Of a stretch of DNA of 15,764 nt, positions 1-6,738 are shown piece by piece (position 1 is the first letter of the stretch; each line of letters starts with the position of its first letter). Made by a program: the position numbers and the translations under genes. The DNA is from JANMDR01 sp031409495 (GTDB lineage: Bacteria; Pseudomonadota; Gammaproteobacteria; Burkholderiales; Usitatibacteraceae), in the NCBI GenBank assembly GCA_031409495.1, contig JANNXI010000293.1, positions 1-15,764 of the forward strand. The letters are read 5' to 3'. Under the pieces are notes generated by a model. It was given only the letters and a program-made list of their open reading frames with translations, ran no database searches and was not told the DNA's origin.

Positions 1-10
1 GAGAATTATT

Positions 11-232
11 ATGGGTTCATTTAGCATTTGGCATTGGCTGATTGTCGCGCTAGTGGTGGTGGTGATTTTTGGCACCAAAAAGCTGCGTAATATTGGCGCT
101 GATTTGGGCGCAGGCGTAAAAGGGTTTAAAGACGGCATGAAAGACAACGACGCGCCCGCCAAGCCGGCAGAGTTGACTGCTGCAGCCCCAGTCGCGAATG
201 AAGCCGAAGTAAAAGATAAGCAGAAGTCCTAA
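11..232 (+). CDS. tatA: Sec-independent protein translocase subunit TatA
   Basis: TatA assembles into the transient pore or membrane-weakening patch through which folded proteins with twin-arginine signal peptides cross the inner membrane. The 73-residue protein has the standard plan. A short N-terminal membrane helix covers residues 4-19, followed by the Phe-Gly hinge at 20-21 and TKKLRNIG, the start of the amphipathic helix (about 22-44). A polar, Ala/Lys-rich, unstructured tail completes it. The length is normal for TatA. The ATG at 11 is preceded by a weak purine stretch (GAGAA at 1-5). It is the first gene of tatABC, 15 bases before tatB, so the three are almost certainly co-transcribed. 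The promoter lies to the left of the window. In betaproteobacteria this trio often follows the his genes and a HIT-family gene, which cannot be checked here. Confidence 0.96.
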   Translation: MGSFSIWHWLIVALVVVVIFGTKKLRNIGADLGAGVKGFKDGMKDNDAPAKPAELTAAAPVANEAEVKDKQKS

Positions 233-247
233 GACTGTAGCTGCCGC

Positions 248-820
248 ATGTTTGACATTGGCTTTTCAAAACTGCTGCTTATCGCGCTTGTCGCCCTCGT
301 GGTGCTGGGCCCGGATCGCCTGCCCAAGCTCGCCCGCACTGCAGGGCATCTGTTCGGGCGGTTGCAGCGTTATGTAGCCACCGTAAAAGCCGATATTAAT
401 CGCGAAATGCAATCCTCTGATTTGCAAAAAGTAAAAGAGGATTTTCAAGCTGCCGCGAAAGATATTGAGCAATCAGTGCAATCTTCGCAAACGCAAATTC
501 AAGAAAGTATGCGCAGTATTGAGGCAGATTATGCCAAGCCGGACGTGCCTGCAATCAGTAACGTTTCGCCAGCAATAGCAGCCACCACTGGCGAGGCAGC
601 ATTGTTGGAGATGCACGCCAATCCGTTACCAGCCGAACCCGTGCCGGTATCGTTTGCTCAGCCAACATCCAGCATCCCGGCGTCGGGTTTACAGCGTTTT
701 GATCTCGGGCTGGAACCATTGCGGACGCATCAAAGGCAAGGTCTAACGCCATCAATAGCTGCGAATATGCCGTCAAATAAGGTTGAGGGCGATAGTGAGC
801 CCCAACTAGTCGTCGCATGA
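248..820 (+). CDS. tatB: Sec-independent protein translocase subunit TatB
   Basis: TatB partners TatC in the receptor that binds twin-arginine signal peptides. The start MFDIGFSKLLLIALVALVVL is the TatB membrane helix, followed by the GPDRLP hinge (21-26) and an amphipathic helix (about 27-60) ending in RYVATVKADINREM. Residues 60-110 look helical and charged. The remainder (about 110-190) is a Pro/Ala/Ser-rich, low-conservation tail typical of the family. Length 190 is on the long side of normal. The family's highly conserved Glu8 is Lys here (codon AAA, one base from GAA), which is unusual and is treated as a separate finding. The stop overlaps the tatC start as ATGA (817-820), indicating translational coupling. 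No strong Shine-Dalgarno sequence is seen before the ATG at 248. Confidence 0.95.
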   Translation: MFDIGFSKLLLIALVALVVLGPDRLPKLARTAGHLFGRLQRYVATVKADINREMQSSDLQKVKEDFQAAAKDIEQSVQSSQTQIQESMRSIEADYAKPDVPAISNVSPAIAATTGEAALLEMHANPLPAEPVPVSFAQPTSSIPASGLQRFDLGLEPLRTHQRQGLTPSIAANMPSNKVEGDSEPQLVVA

Positions 821-1617
821 GTGAACCCAGCAGCGCCACCGAGACCGGCACGATGCAAGATAGCTTTATTTCCCATTTGGTCGAACTTCGTGACCGATTA
901 GTGAAAGTGCTTGGTGTGTTTGGGGTGCTTTTTGTCATTTCATTTTTCTGGCCAACTTGGTCAAGAATCTACACGCTGTTTGCTAAGCCCTTGATGGCGG
1001 CGCTGCCTGCTGGCGGCCAGATGATTTCCACTGATATTGTTAGCGTATTTTTGGTGCCGATGAAAATCTCTGCACTCGCGTCATTTTTGGTCATGCTGCC
1101 TTTTGCGCTCTATCAAGTGTGGGCGTTCGTGGCTCCCGGTTTGTATCAGCACGAAAAGCGCTTAGTTGTGCCCCTGGTGTTCTCTAGCACGGTATTGTTT
1201 TTTGTCGGTATGGCATTCGCGTATTTTTTAATTTTTCCGATGGTGTTTAAGTTTATGGCGTCCGTCGCGCCCGAAGGTGTGGCGTGGATGACTGATATTG
1301 ACAAATACTTCGGCTTTGCGCTCTCGATGTTTTTAGTATTCGGCTTTACGTTTGAAGTGCCAGTTATTGTGGTGGTTTTGGTGCGGATGAATATTGTTAC
1401 GGTAGAAAAGCTGGCGGACTTGCGGCCTTACATGATCGTCGTGGCGTTTGTGCTCGGTGCTATATTTACGCCGCCTGATGTGGTTTCCCAGTTGGCGCTC
1501 GCGATCCCGCTGTGTATCTTGTACGAGATTGGCATCATTGCCGCCAAAGTAATTGGCCGTCCTAAAGCCGATGAGAAGCCTGCACCTGACTTAAGCGATG
1601 AGTCGAAGATACCCTAA
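817..1617 (+). CDS. tatC: Sec-independent protein translocase subunit TatC
   Basis: TatC is the six-helix membrane protein that recognises the twin-arginine motif and organises TatA and TatB. The sequence carries the family hallmarks. The N-terminal cytoplasmic motif HLVELRDRL is at 20-28 (Glu23 is the position implicated in signal-peptide binding). The first cytoplasmic loop APGLYQHEKR is at 106-115, and FTFEVPVI at 177-184 contains the conserved membrane Glu180. RPYMIVVAFVLGAIFTPPDVVSQ (203-225) precedes the last hairpin. Thr218 and Gln225 of the presumed TatB-contact cluster are retained, with Ala215 where E. coli has Met. Length 266 is normal. The last codons (SKIP, stop) lie inside a diverged copy of the 35-base palindromic repeat described below, so the very C-terminus may have been remodelled. 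It is convergent with the GT2 gene, 42 bases apart. Confidence 0.97.
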   Translation: MSEPSSATETGTMQDSFISHLVELRDRLVKVLGVFGVLFVISFFWPTWSRIYTLFAKPLMAALPAGGQMISTDIVSVFLVPMKISALASFLVMLPFALYQVWAFVAPGLYQHEKRLVVPLVFSSTVLFFVGMAFAYFLIFPMVFKFMASVAPEGVAWMTDIDKYFGFALSMFLVFGFTFEVPVIVVVLVRMNIVTVEKLADLRPYMIVVAFVLGAIFTPPDVVSQLALAIPLCILYEIGIIAAKVIGRPKADEKPAPDLSDESKIP

Positions 1618-1635
1618 TACCGAGCATCTACAGGG
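1601..1635. repeat. Diverged copy of 35-base palindromic repeat at tatC 3' end
   Basis: Aligned without gaps to the msbA copy (13024-13058), 24 of 35 bases are identical. This includes an unbroken 10-base block (gaagataccc, 1605-1614) and blocks gcatct and cagg in the right arm. The palindrome itself is degraded: only about half of the arm positions still pair. The copy spans the last codons of tatC and supplies its TAA stop (1615-1617), continuing 18 bases into the intergenic gap. Homology is inferred from similarity within this window only. Confidence 0.55.
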
Positions 1636-1659
1636 TGGTAAGCACTAGCAAATTAAGGT

Positions 1660-2553
1660 TTATCCGCGATGTTGGCGAAAAAATCGTGCTGCGCTCCGCA
1701 CAAAATAAGCGATATGTGCGAGACCTTTTTTACCCGCGCCGCCGCCTGCATGAATAATTTTGCAGCTTGGTTCACGTACCACATTGCCAATTTTTGACAG
1801 CCTTACGCTTAAGTCAAAGTCTTCAAAATATAAAAAATAGCGTGCATCAAACCCTCGTAGTTGAAGTGATTTAGCCGCACTTTGGCGCAAAAGCATGAAT
1901 GCACCGCTGACAATTTTCACGTTTTCCAATGGCGCGTCAAACGGCACCTCGCGGTATTCATAAGCCGAGAGCCGCACTTTCCTGCGGGTTGGCAACGCCT
2001 CGAGCAGCCATTTTGGCGCAAATCCGCGAAAAAACAACACATCTAGCGTAGGCAGGCGTTTAGCTAAATATAGCGGTTCACCCCCGGGTGATTGTGCAAC
2101 AGGTGAAACCAGCACCGTGTTTGGCTGAAGGTTTAGGTGCCGCAAACCGTTGCTTAAACAGTCTTTAGCCATCACCACATCAGGGTTTAGCACTAGATGA
2201 AAGGGTGCTGTGCTGGGCAGCAGCGCCAAGTTATTGGCCGCGCCGTAGCCAATATTGCCGTGCCCTGTCAGCCAGTCAATAGTCAAATTAGCCTGCTGGG
2301 GCAGAGTTAAATCAAAGTATTCAATAGGCTGAAGATGTCCGTATTTAGGGCATTCACAACCATTCCTATCGGCTAAATTTAGTCCCTGATCGGCGGGCGC
2401 TCCATTGTCAATGAGTAACAAACTCACGGCGGCCACTGCGCCATTAGCTAACGCATCGTCAATCGCGACGGCTAACGCCGCTAAGGTGCCTTGCAGGAGC
2501 GGCACTGGCGTGTGATAAAGCACGATGGAAATGGTCAATTCAGGAATCAACAT
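1660..2553 (-). CDS. GT2 family glycosyltransferase, WbbL/rhamnosyltransferase-like
   Basis: Predicted cytoplasmic, metal-dependent inverting glycosyltransferase of the GT-A fold, probably adding a deoxyhexose (rhamnose in the best-known relatives) to a lipid-linked glycan. Visible motifs are the nucleotide-binding start ELTISIVLYHT (5-15), LLLIDNGA (45-52), GHGNIGYGAANN (97-108), the DXD-equivalent LNPDV (122-126), KIVSGAFMLL (213-222), the catalytic-loop motif GFDARYFLYFEDFDLSVRL (234-252) and HAGGGAG (268-274). Length 297 is normal for this COG1216-type family. Residues 65-76, in the variable stretch before GHGNIGYG, are encoded by a diverged copy of the 35-base palindromic repeat and add two Cys. 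The ATG at 2551-2553 has no clear ribosome binding site. It stands alone on the - strand, divergent from the GT4 gene at 2805. Donor and acceptor are unknown. Confidence 0.88.
   Translation of the reverse strand: MLIPELTISIVLYHTPVPLLQGTLAALAVAIDDALANGAVAAVSLLLIDNGAPADQGLNLADRNGCECPKYGHLQPIEYFDLTLPQQANLTIDWLTGHGNIGYGAANNLALLPSTAPFHLVLNPDVVMAKDCLSNGLRHLNLQPNTVLVSPVAQSPGGEPLYLAKRLPTLDVLFFRGFAPKWLLEALPTRRKVRLSAYEYREVPFDAPLENVKIVSGAFMLLRQSAAKSLQLRGFDARYFLYFEDFDLSVRLSKIGNVVREPSCKIIHAGGGAGKKGLAHIAYFVRSAARFFRQHRG
2327..2361. repeat. Diverged copy of 35-base palindromic repeat inside GT2 gene
   Basis: Ungapped alignment to the msbA copy gives 26/35 identities, including ctgaagat (2329-2336), ccgtattt (2339-2346) and gggcat (2348-2353). 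Arms pair only partly (6/10 outer positions). It encodes residues 65-76 of the GT2 protein, read in a frame different from the msbA copy. The position is the variable segment between the nucleotide-binding motif and GHGNIGYG, where homologues differ most. Confidence 0.65.
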
Positions 2554-2804
2554 AGTTTTGTAAGATTTAGTTGCAACTCAAACCTAAAATTCGACACTAA
2601 GGTGCAACACTGTAATAGAAATACAGGTTGTTCTCTGGGATAATCAAGATCTGGATGTGAAAAGTGCAATACGTGTTATTTACTGTTGCTGGACTTACGT
2701 AAGAACTGTCGTAAACACTGACGTAAGCACTTACACGGACACACACGCTGCGCTTTATCATCGTGCCCGTTAAAGCGTAAGGATTCAAAGCATAAGGGTT
2801 AAGT
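2554..2804. promoter_or_regulatory. Divergent intergenic region with clustered GTAAG repeats
   Basis: No convincing gene lies in these 251 bases between the divergent GT2 and GT4 genes, so both promoters probably sit here. Seen directly: a 10-base perfect palindrome CTTACGTAAG (2694-2703), a second ACGTAAG exactly 24 bases further on (2721-2727) forming GTAAG-CA-CTTAC (2723-2734), and a related CGTAAAC between them (2710-2716). Further left are the palindrome GTTGCAAC (2570-2577) and CTGTA-N7-TACAG (2610-2626). TATCAT at 2756-2761 could be a -10 element for the rightward gene, but no good -35 pairs with it. The clustering suggests an operator for a dimeric regulator. This is inference and the regulator is unknown. 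Confidence 0.4.
2773..2802 (+). repeat. Imperfect 15-base direct tandem repeat before GT4 start
   Basis: Two adjacent 15-base units, aagcgtaaggattca and aagcataagggttaa, agree at 12 of 15 positions. The second unit contains the purine-rich ribosome binding site (AAGGG at 2794-2798) for the TTG start at 2805, and the first contains a similar AAGG. A duplicated leader of this kind could present two ribosome binding sites, but only the second is correctly spaced (6 bases). Confidence 0.4.
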
Positions 2805-3983
2805 TTGAATATTTCTGATTGTCGGGTTGCTATTGTTTGCGATTGGCTAGACAAGTATGCCGGTTCTGAACGTGTTTTGGAGCAAATAATCGCACTGTTT
2901 CCCCATGCCACGCTGTTTTCGTTGGTAGACTTTGTGCCGCCTACTGAACGCCATTTTTTGCAACAAAAATCCGTTACAACGACGTGGCTGCAGCAACTGC
3001 CGTTCGCCCGCAAACATTTTAGAAAATACTTGCCACTCATGCCCTTCGCCATGCGCAGTCTTGACTTGCGCGATTACCAACTAATTTTATCCAGTTCGCA
3101 CGCCATCGCCAAAAACGTGACAACCCATCAACATCAATTGCATATTTGCTACTGCCACACGCCGATGCGCTACGCGTGGGATATGCGCGCGCAATATTTA
3201 AAAGATTACCACTTGGAAATCGCACCAAAGCGTTGGCTCGCGAATTGGATCTTAAATCACTTGCAGTCTTGGGATAAAACTGGCGCCAACCGCGTACAGC
3301 AGTTTATTGCAAACTCAGAAAACGTCGCTGGTCGCATTCGCCGGGCCTACGGGCGGGGTGCTACGGTCATTTTCCCGCCCGTAGCAGTTGGTGCGTCCGT
3401 ACCTTTGCCGGCAGAGCCTAAGAATGGCGGCGGCGATTATTACATCACCGTATCGCGTATCGTGCCTTACAAGCGCGTTGATATTTTGGTTGCAGCCTTT
3501 GCCACGCTGCCACATGCGCGGCTGTTGGTGATTGGTCAGGGCGAAGCATTGGCCTCCCTTCGTGAAGTTGCCACCGCAAACGTCGAATTGCTAGGTTTTG
3601 TCGATGATGCAAAAATGCAGCGCCTGGTAGCCAGCGCCAACGCTTTTGTTTACGCTGCTGATGAAGATTTCGGTATTTCACCAGTCGAAGCGCAGGCTTT
3701 GGGCACGCCAGTGATCGCGTTTGGGCAGGGCGGCAATTTAGAAACCGTGTCTGTTGCAGCTGAAGCGCGCACTGGCCTGTTCTTTGATGACCAAACTGCA
3801 GCGAGCGTGGCCGCGGCCATCGTTCAATTTGAAGCGTTACAAAAAACGCCGCGTGCAATTAAGGCCGAGGATTGTAAGCGTCATGCAGCTACATTCTCAA
3901 CAGCAAATTTTCAACAACGATATTGCCATTTTGTTGAAACTGCATGGGCTAAATTTAGCCAAAAGCCGGTTGGTCAAGCATGA
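2805..3983 (+). CDS. GT4 family glycosyltransferase (WbaZ/mannosyltransferase-like)
   Basis: Retaining GT-B glycosyltransferase, cytoplasmic, expected to add a hexose such as mannose to the lipid-linked glycan begun by the next gene's product. N-terminal domain: VAIVCDWLDKYAGSERVLE (8-26) with the acceptor-side Gly/Ser loop, and YCHTPMRYAWD (116-126). C-terminal donor domain: VSRIVPYKRVDILVAAF (216-232) with Arg218 and Lys223, VIGQGE (242-247), and the EX7E motif Glu287-Glu295 in EDFGISPVEAQALGTPVIAF. Length 392 is normal. TTG at 2805 is chosen as start because an in-frame TAA lies at 2793-2795, AAGGG sits 6 bases upstream, and the next in-frame ATG would remove most of the N-terminal domain. 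It is the first gene of the rightward operon. Its stop overlaps the next start as ATGA. Confidence 0.88.
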   Translation: MNISDCRVAIVCDWLDKYAGSERVLEQIIALFPHATLFSLVDFVPPTERHFLQQKSVTTTWLQQLPFARKHFRKYLPLMPFAMRSLDLRDYQLILSSSHAIAKNVTTHQHQLHICYCHTPMRYAWDMRAQYLKDYHLEIAPKRWLANWILNHLQSWDKTGANRVQQFIANSENVAGRIRRAYGRGATVIFPPVAVGASVPLPAEPKNGGGDYYITVSRIVPYKRVDILVAAFATLPHARLLVIGQGEALASLREVATANVELLGFVDDAKMQRLVASANAFVYAADEDFGISPVEAQALGTPVIAFGQGGNLETVSVAAEARTGLFFDDQTAASVAAAIVQFEALQKTPRAIKAEDCKRHAATFSTANFQQRYCHFVETAWAKFSQKPVGQA

Positions 3984-5377
3984 ACCGGCGAACCGTACTG
4001 CGTGAAAACGCCGGTGTTTTAGAACACTCTTTCCGGTTGTCTGATCCACTGTTGCTGGTGCTGGTGGCTTTTATTACCTATGTGTTGCAGTTTGAGCAGT
4101 GGACGATGGAACTGCATTATCAATATGCATTGGCGATGATTTTTTTCGCAACTGTTGTGGTCTTTCCGTTCTTTCGAATTTATCGCGCTTATCGCGGCGA
4201 TTCACTATGGACCGAAATTCAGGCGCTGTTTCGGGCTTGGCTATTTGTGCTCGCAGCGCTAGCTATTTTAGTGTTCATGACTAAAACCGGTGCAATGTTT
4301 TCACGGCAATGGATTGGTACGTGGAGCATTGCTAGTTTTGCGGTGTTAGCGCTCTATCGTATTGGCCTGCGCAATGTACTGCGCCAAGCGCGTAAGCGCG
4401 GCTATAACCAACGCCATATTGTGATTGTCGGTGCCGGTAAACTCGGTACCGAGGTCGCCCGGCGCATCAATCGTGCTCCGTGGACAGGGCTGCACGTTGC
4501 TGCTTTTTTCGATGATAACGTCGCGCGCGAGGGCGAAATGATTGAAGGTGTGGAGCTCTTGGGACACATCGATAAGCTTAACGACTATGTTGAGCTAAAA
4601 CGGGTGGATCAAGTGTGGCTCACACTACCTATGCGGGCAGAAGACCGCGCCAAAGAAGTGCTCGCGCAGTTGGTGCACAGTACGGCCGAGATTCGCTTCG
4701 TACCGGATATTTATAACTTTCAATTGCTCAATCATTCAATGACGGAAGTGGCGGGATTACCTGTTATTAATTTGACCGAATCGCCCATGAATGGTGTGAA
4801 TGCAGTCATTAAGGCCGCAGAAGATATCTTGCTGGCTAGCATTATTTTGCTGCTTATCTCGCCTATCTTGTTGCTGATTGCCATCGGTGTAAAGCTGTCC
4901 TCGCGCGGACCAATTTTGTATTTTCAAGAGCGGGTAACGTGGAACAATGAGCGCTTTCGGATCATCAAGTTTCGCACCATGCCGGTGGATGCCGAGGCTA
5001 AAAGTGGCGCGGTATGGGCGCAGGCAGGTGAAGTCCGCGCCACCAAGTTCGGCGCGTTTTTGCGGCGCTTTAGTTTGGATGAGTTGCCTCAGTTTGTAAA
5101 TGTCTTGCGCGGTGAAATGTCAATTGTAGGCCCGCGACCGGAGCGTCCTGCGCTAATCCAGCAGTTCCGCAGCCAGATACCCGGCTACATGCAAAAGCAT
5201 TTGGTAAAAGCAGGTATTACCGGCTGGGCACAGGTAAACGACTTGCGCGGCAATAGTGATCTGGCTAAACGCATTGAATATGATTTATTTTATATTGAAA
5301 ATTGGTCCCTTTGGTTCGATTTACGCATCATCGCCTTGACTGCACTTAAAATGGTTTTTAGCAAAAATGCCTACTGA
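3980..5377 (+). CDS. Polyprenyl-phosphate hexose-1-phosphate transferase (WcaJ/WbaP-type initiating enzyme)
   Basis: Initiating enzyme: transfers a sugar-1-phosphate (commonly glucose-1-P from UDP-glucose) onto undecaprenyl phosphate at the inner membrane. The 465 residues show the full-length layout. Four N-terminal membrane helices lie within about 21-130. A Rossmann-like CoA_binding_3 domain follows, with IVIVGAGKLGTEVARR (147-162). A re-entrant or membrane helix covers about 282-303. The bacterial sugar transferase domain then carries KLSSRGPILYFQERV (305-319), FRIIKFRTM (326-334), the catalytic Asp-Glu pair at 367-368 in FSLDELPQ, IVGPRPERP (382-390) and KAGITGWAQVNDLRG (410-424). The end LFYIENWSLWFDLRI is typical. 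It overlaps its neighbours at both ends (4 and 11 bases), so it is operon-internal. The exact sugar cannot be read from the sequence. Confidence 0.93.
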   Translation: MNRRTVLRENAGVLEHSFRLSDPLLLVLVAFITYVLQFEQWTMELHYQYALAMIFFATVVVFPFFRIYRAYRGDSLWTEIQALFRAWLFVLAALAILVFMTKTGAMFSRQWIGTWSIASFAVLALYRIGLRNVLRQARKRGYNQRHIVIVGAGKLGTEVARRINRAPWTGLHVAAFFDDNVAREGEMIEGVELLGHIDKLNDYVELKRVDQVWLTLPMRAEDRAKEVLAQLVHSTAEIRFVPDIYNFQLLNHSMTEVAGLPVINLTESPMNGVNAVIKAAEDILLASIILLLISPILLLIAIGVKLSSRGPILYFQERVTWNNERFRIIKFRTMPVDAEAKSGAVWAQAGEVRATKFGAFLRRFSLDELPQFVNVLRGEMSIVGPRPERPALIQQFRSQIPGYMQKHLVKAGITGWAQVNDLRGNSDLAKRIEYDLFYIENWSLWFDLRIIALTALKMVFSKNAY

Positions 5378-6722
5378 CATAACTCCTGAATTGACTCTTG
5401 CGCCAACTGAAAAGCCCCTAAAGAGCTTTGCCCTTCAGGTGCTTTCTCTTTTTGCACTTGGCTTATTTGCAGCGTTTTCCTTGGCGCTGTTCCGCGCTCA
5501 CGCCGGGCCTTTATTTGCCGCCAATGAACCGCTAGTCCTTACAGGCGATAGCCTAGCCCTCACGGCCGGATTGCGTTTGGCAGAAAACAATTTGGCCGAA
5601 GGGGTTGCGCCGCAATTTGGGAAAACCCTCATCATTGCGCGTCCCAATGATGCTGGTAGTGCGGTCGTAGCACTGAAGCTACCGCCGCAAGTTGCGGGCA
5701 CTTATCGCTATATTGAACCCGTGATAAAGGGCGGTGTGGCAACTGGTGGCGTTGCCTTCATTTGGCGCGGCGGGGCGCTAAAAGAAAAAGTGCGCCAGCG
5801 GGACATCGCCTTTGCCGGTGCCACGGCCCTTGCTATCGCAGTTGAGCCCAGTGATGGTTGGACGGGTGAAATTATTGGTGCCGCGTTACAACTAAGCGGC
5901 CCGTTTACCGCACCAATAGAAATTGAGGCCGTGATTTTGCGCGCGCCTAGTTTAGCGGCGACAGCGCAACGATTATTGCAGGGTTGGTTTAGTTTTGAAG
6001 CTTGGGACAATAGTTCGATTAATTTTTTGTACGGCGGTCCAATCGATCTGGCACACCCGCTACCGCTCTATTTGTTTTTTGGATTACTCGTTTCTTCGGG
6101 CTTGTATTGGCTGCTCATAAAAGATGGCAGAGTAGTTGGAGATGCCCGTATTTACTGGGTCTTGCCATTGCTATTTTGGCTAATTAGTGATGTCCGCTGG
6201 CAGATCAGCTTGCTGCAGCAGGCAAGGCTCACCAGCGCGGCGTTTTTCGGTAAAGATATAGAAGCAAAACACTTGGCGGCAGAAGATGGTCGGCTTTTTA
6301 AGCTCATGCAAACCTTCACCGCTAAAATGCCATTGGCGCCTAAGGATGGTAAAACTGGGTACCGCGTTTTTATTTTTTCGGATGAAGAATATACGCGCGG
6401 CCGCGCGGCCTATCACCTTTATCCGCGCAATACGTTTGCTCTGCCGGGCGTGAGCGACGTACTCGCCGCAAAATCTTATAACGTTGGAGATTACATCGCA
6501 CTCATTGATAAAAAAGGGGTGCGCTTTAATGGGCAAACACAAGCCCTTACTTGGGGGCTGGCTGAAACGGTGCAGGTCGAATTGCTGCATTTTGAAAACG
6601 GTAACGGACTATTCCAAGTGCGCGGAGCGCCGCAGATGCCGTCAGTGGCGCTGCCTAGTGCGTCCGCCAATACCTCACCAATTTTGCCACCTGCCAATCC
6701 CGGGCCCGCGCCCAAATTCTGA
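5367..6722 (+). CDS. Uncharacterised inner-membrane protein of polysaccharide operon
   Basis: I do not recognise a named family. The 451-residue protein has one N-terminal membrane helix (about 21-43), then a roughly 180-residue soluble stretch rich in short hydrophobic strands (about 55-200) that reads like a beta-sandwich, probably periplasmic. Two closely spaced membrane helices follow (about 233-251 and 261-274). The C-terminal domain (about 280-420) contains DVRWQISLLQQARLT (275-289), RVFIFSDEEY (333-342) and RAAYHLYPRNTF (346-357), and the protein ends in a Pro/Ala-rich tail. The loop between helices 2 and 3 (residues 258-262) is encoded by sequence resembling the palindromic repeat core. 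It overlaps the previous gene by 11 bases and precedes the GT-C-like gene by 16, so the two probably form a functional pair. Accessory or regulatory partner of the GT-C protein is a guess from context. Confidence 0.75.
   Translation: MPTDITPELTLAPTEKPLKSFALQVLSLFALGLFAAFSLALFRAHAGPLFAANEPLVLTGDSLALTAGLRLAENNLAEGVAPQFGKTLIIARPNDAGSAVVALKLPPQVAGTYRYIEPVIKGGVATGGVAFIWRGGALKEKVRQRDIAFAGATALAIAVEPSDGWTGEIIGAALQLSGPFTAPIEIEAVILRAPSLAATAQRLLQGWFSFEAWDNSSINFLYGGPIDLAHPLPLYLFFGLLVSSGLYWLLIKDGRVVGDARIYWVLPLLFWLISDVRWQISLLQQARLTSAAFFGKDIEAKHLAAEDGRLFKLMQTFTAKMPLAPKDGKTGYRVFIFSDEEYTRGRAAYHLYPRNTFALPGVSDVLAAKSYNVGDYIALIDKKGVRFNGQTQALTWGLAETVQVELLHFENGNGLFQVRGAPQMPSVALPSASANTSPILPPANPGPAPKF
6140..6153. repeat. 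Possible half copy of the palindromic repeat core
   Basis: The 14 bases agatgcccgtattt fit the degenerate core agatRcccgtattW at every position. Sequence on the right side (actgggtctt) matches only with a gap. It lies in the loop between membrane helices 2 and 3 of the uncharacterised protein. It could be a decayed copy or chance. Confidence 0.25.
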
Positions 6723-6738
6723 TTCAAGGCACTGTACT

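Noticed and set aside
671..690. cccg-gcgt-cggg in the tatB tail as a repeat copy
   Set aside because: Only the four-base arms match, with a different loop and no outer-arm similarity.
2078..2091. TCACCC-CC-GGGTGA inverted repeat in the GT2 gene
   Set aside because: Short, within a coding region, with no second copy and no relation to the 35-base repeat.
3347..3384. 11-base perfect inverted repeat ctacgggcggg / cccgcccgtag with a 16-base loop
   Set aside because: It lies in the conserved GT4 segment RAYGRGATVIFPPV. One such repeat by chance in a window of this size is plausible, and it is unrelated to the 35-base element.
6484..6738. Longer N-terminus for the GT-C-like protein starting at 6484
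   Set aside because: It would overlap the upstream gene by 239 bases in another frame, gives a Cys/Arg-rich non-membrane sequence, and lacks the ribosome binding site seen before 6739.
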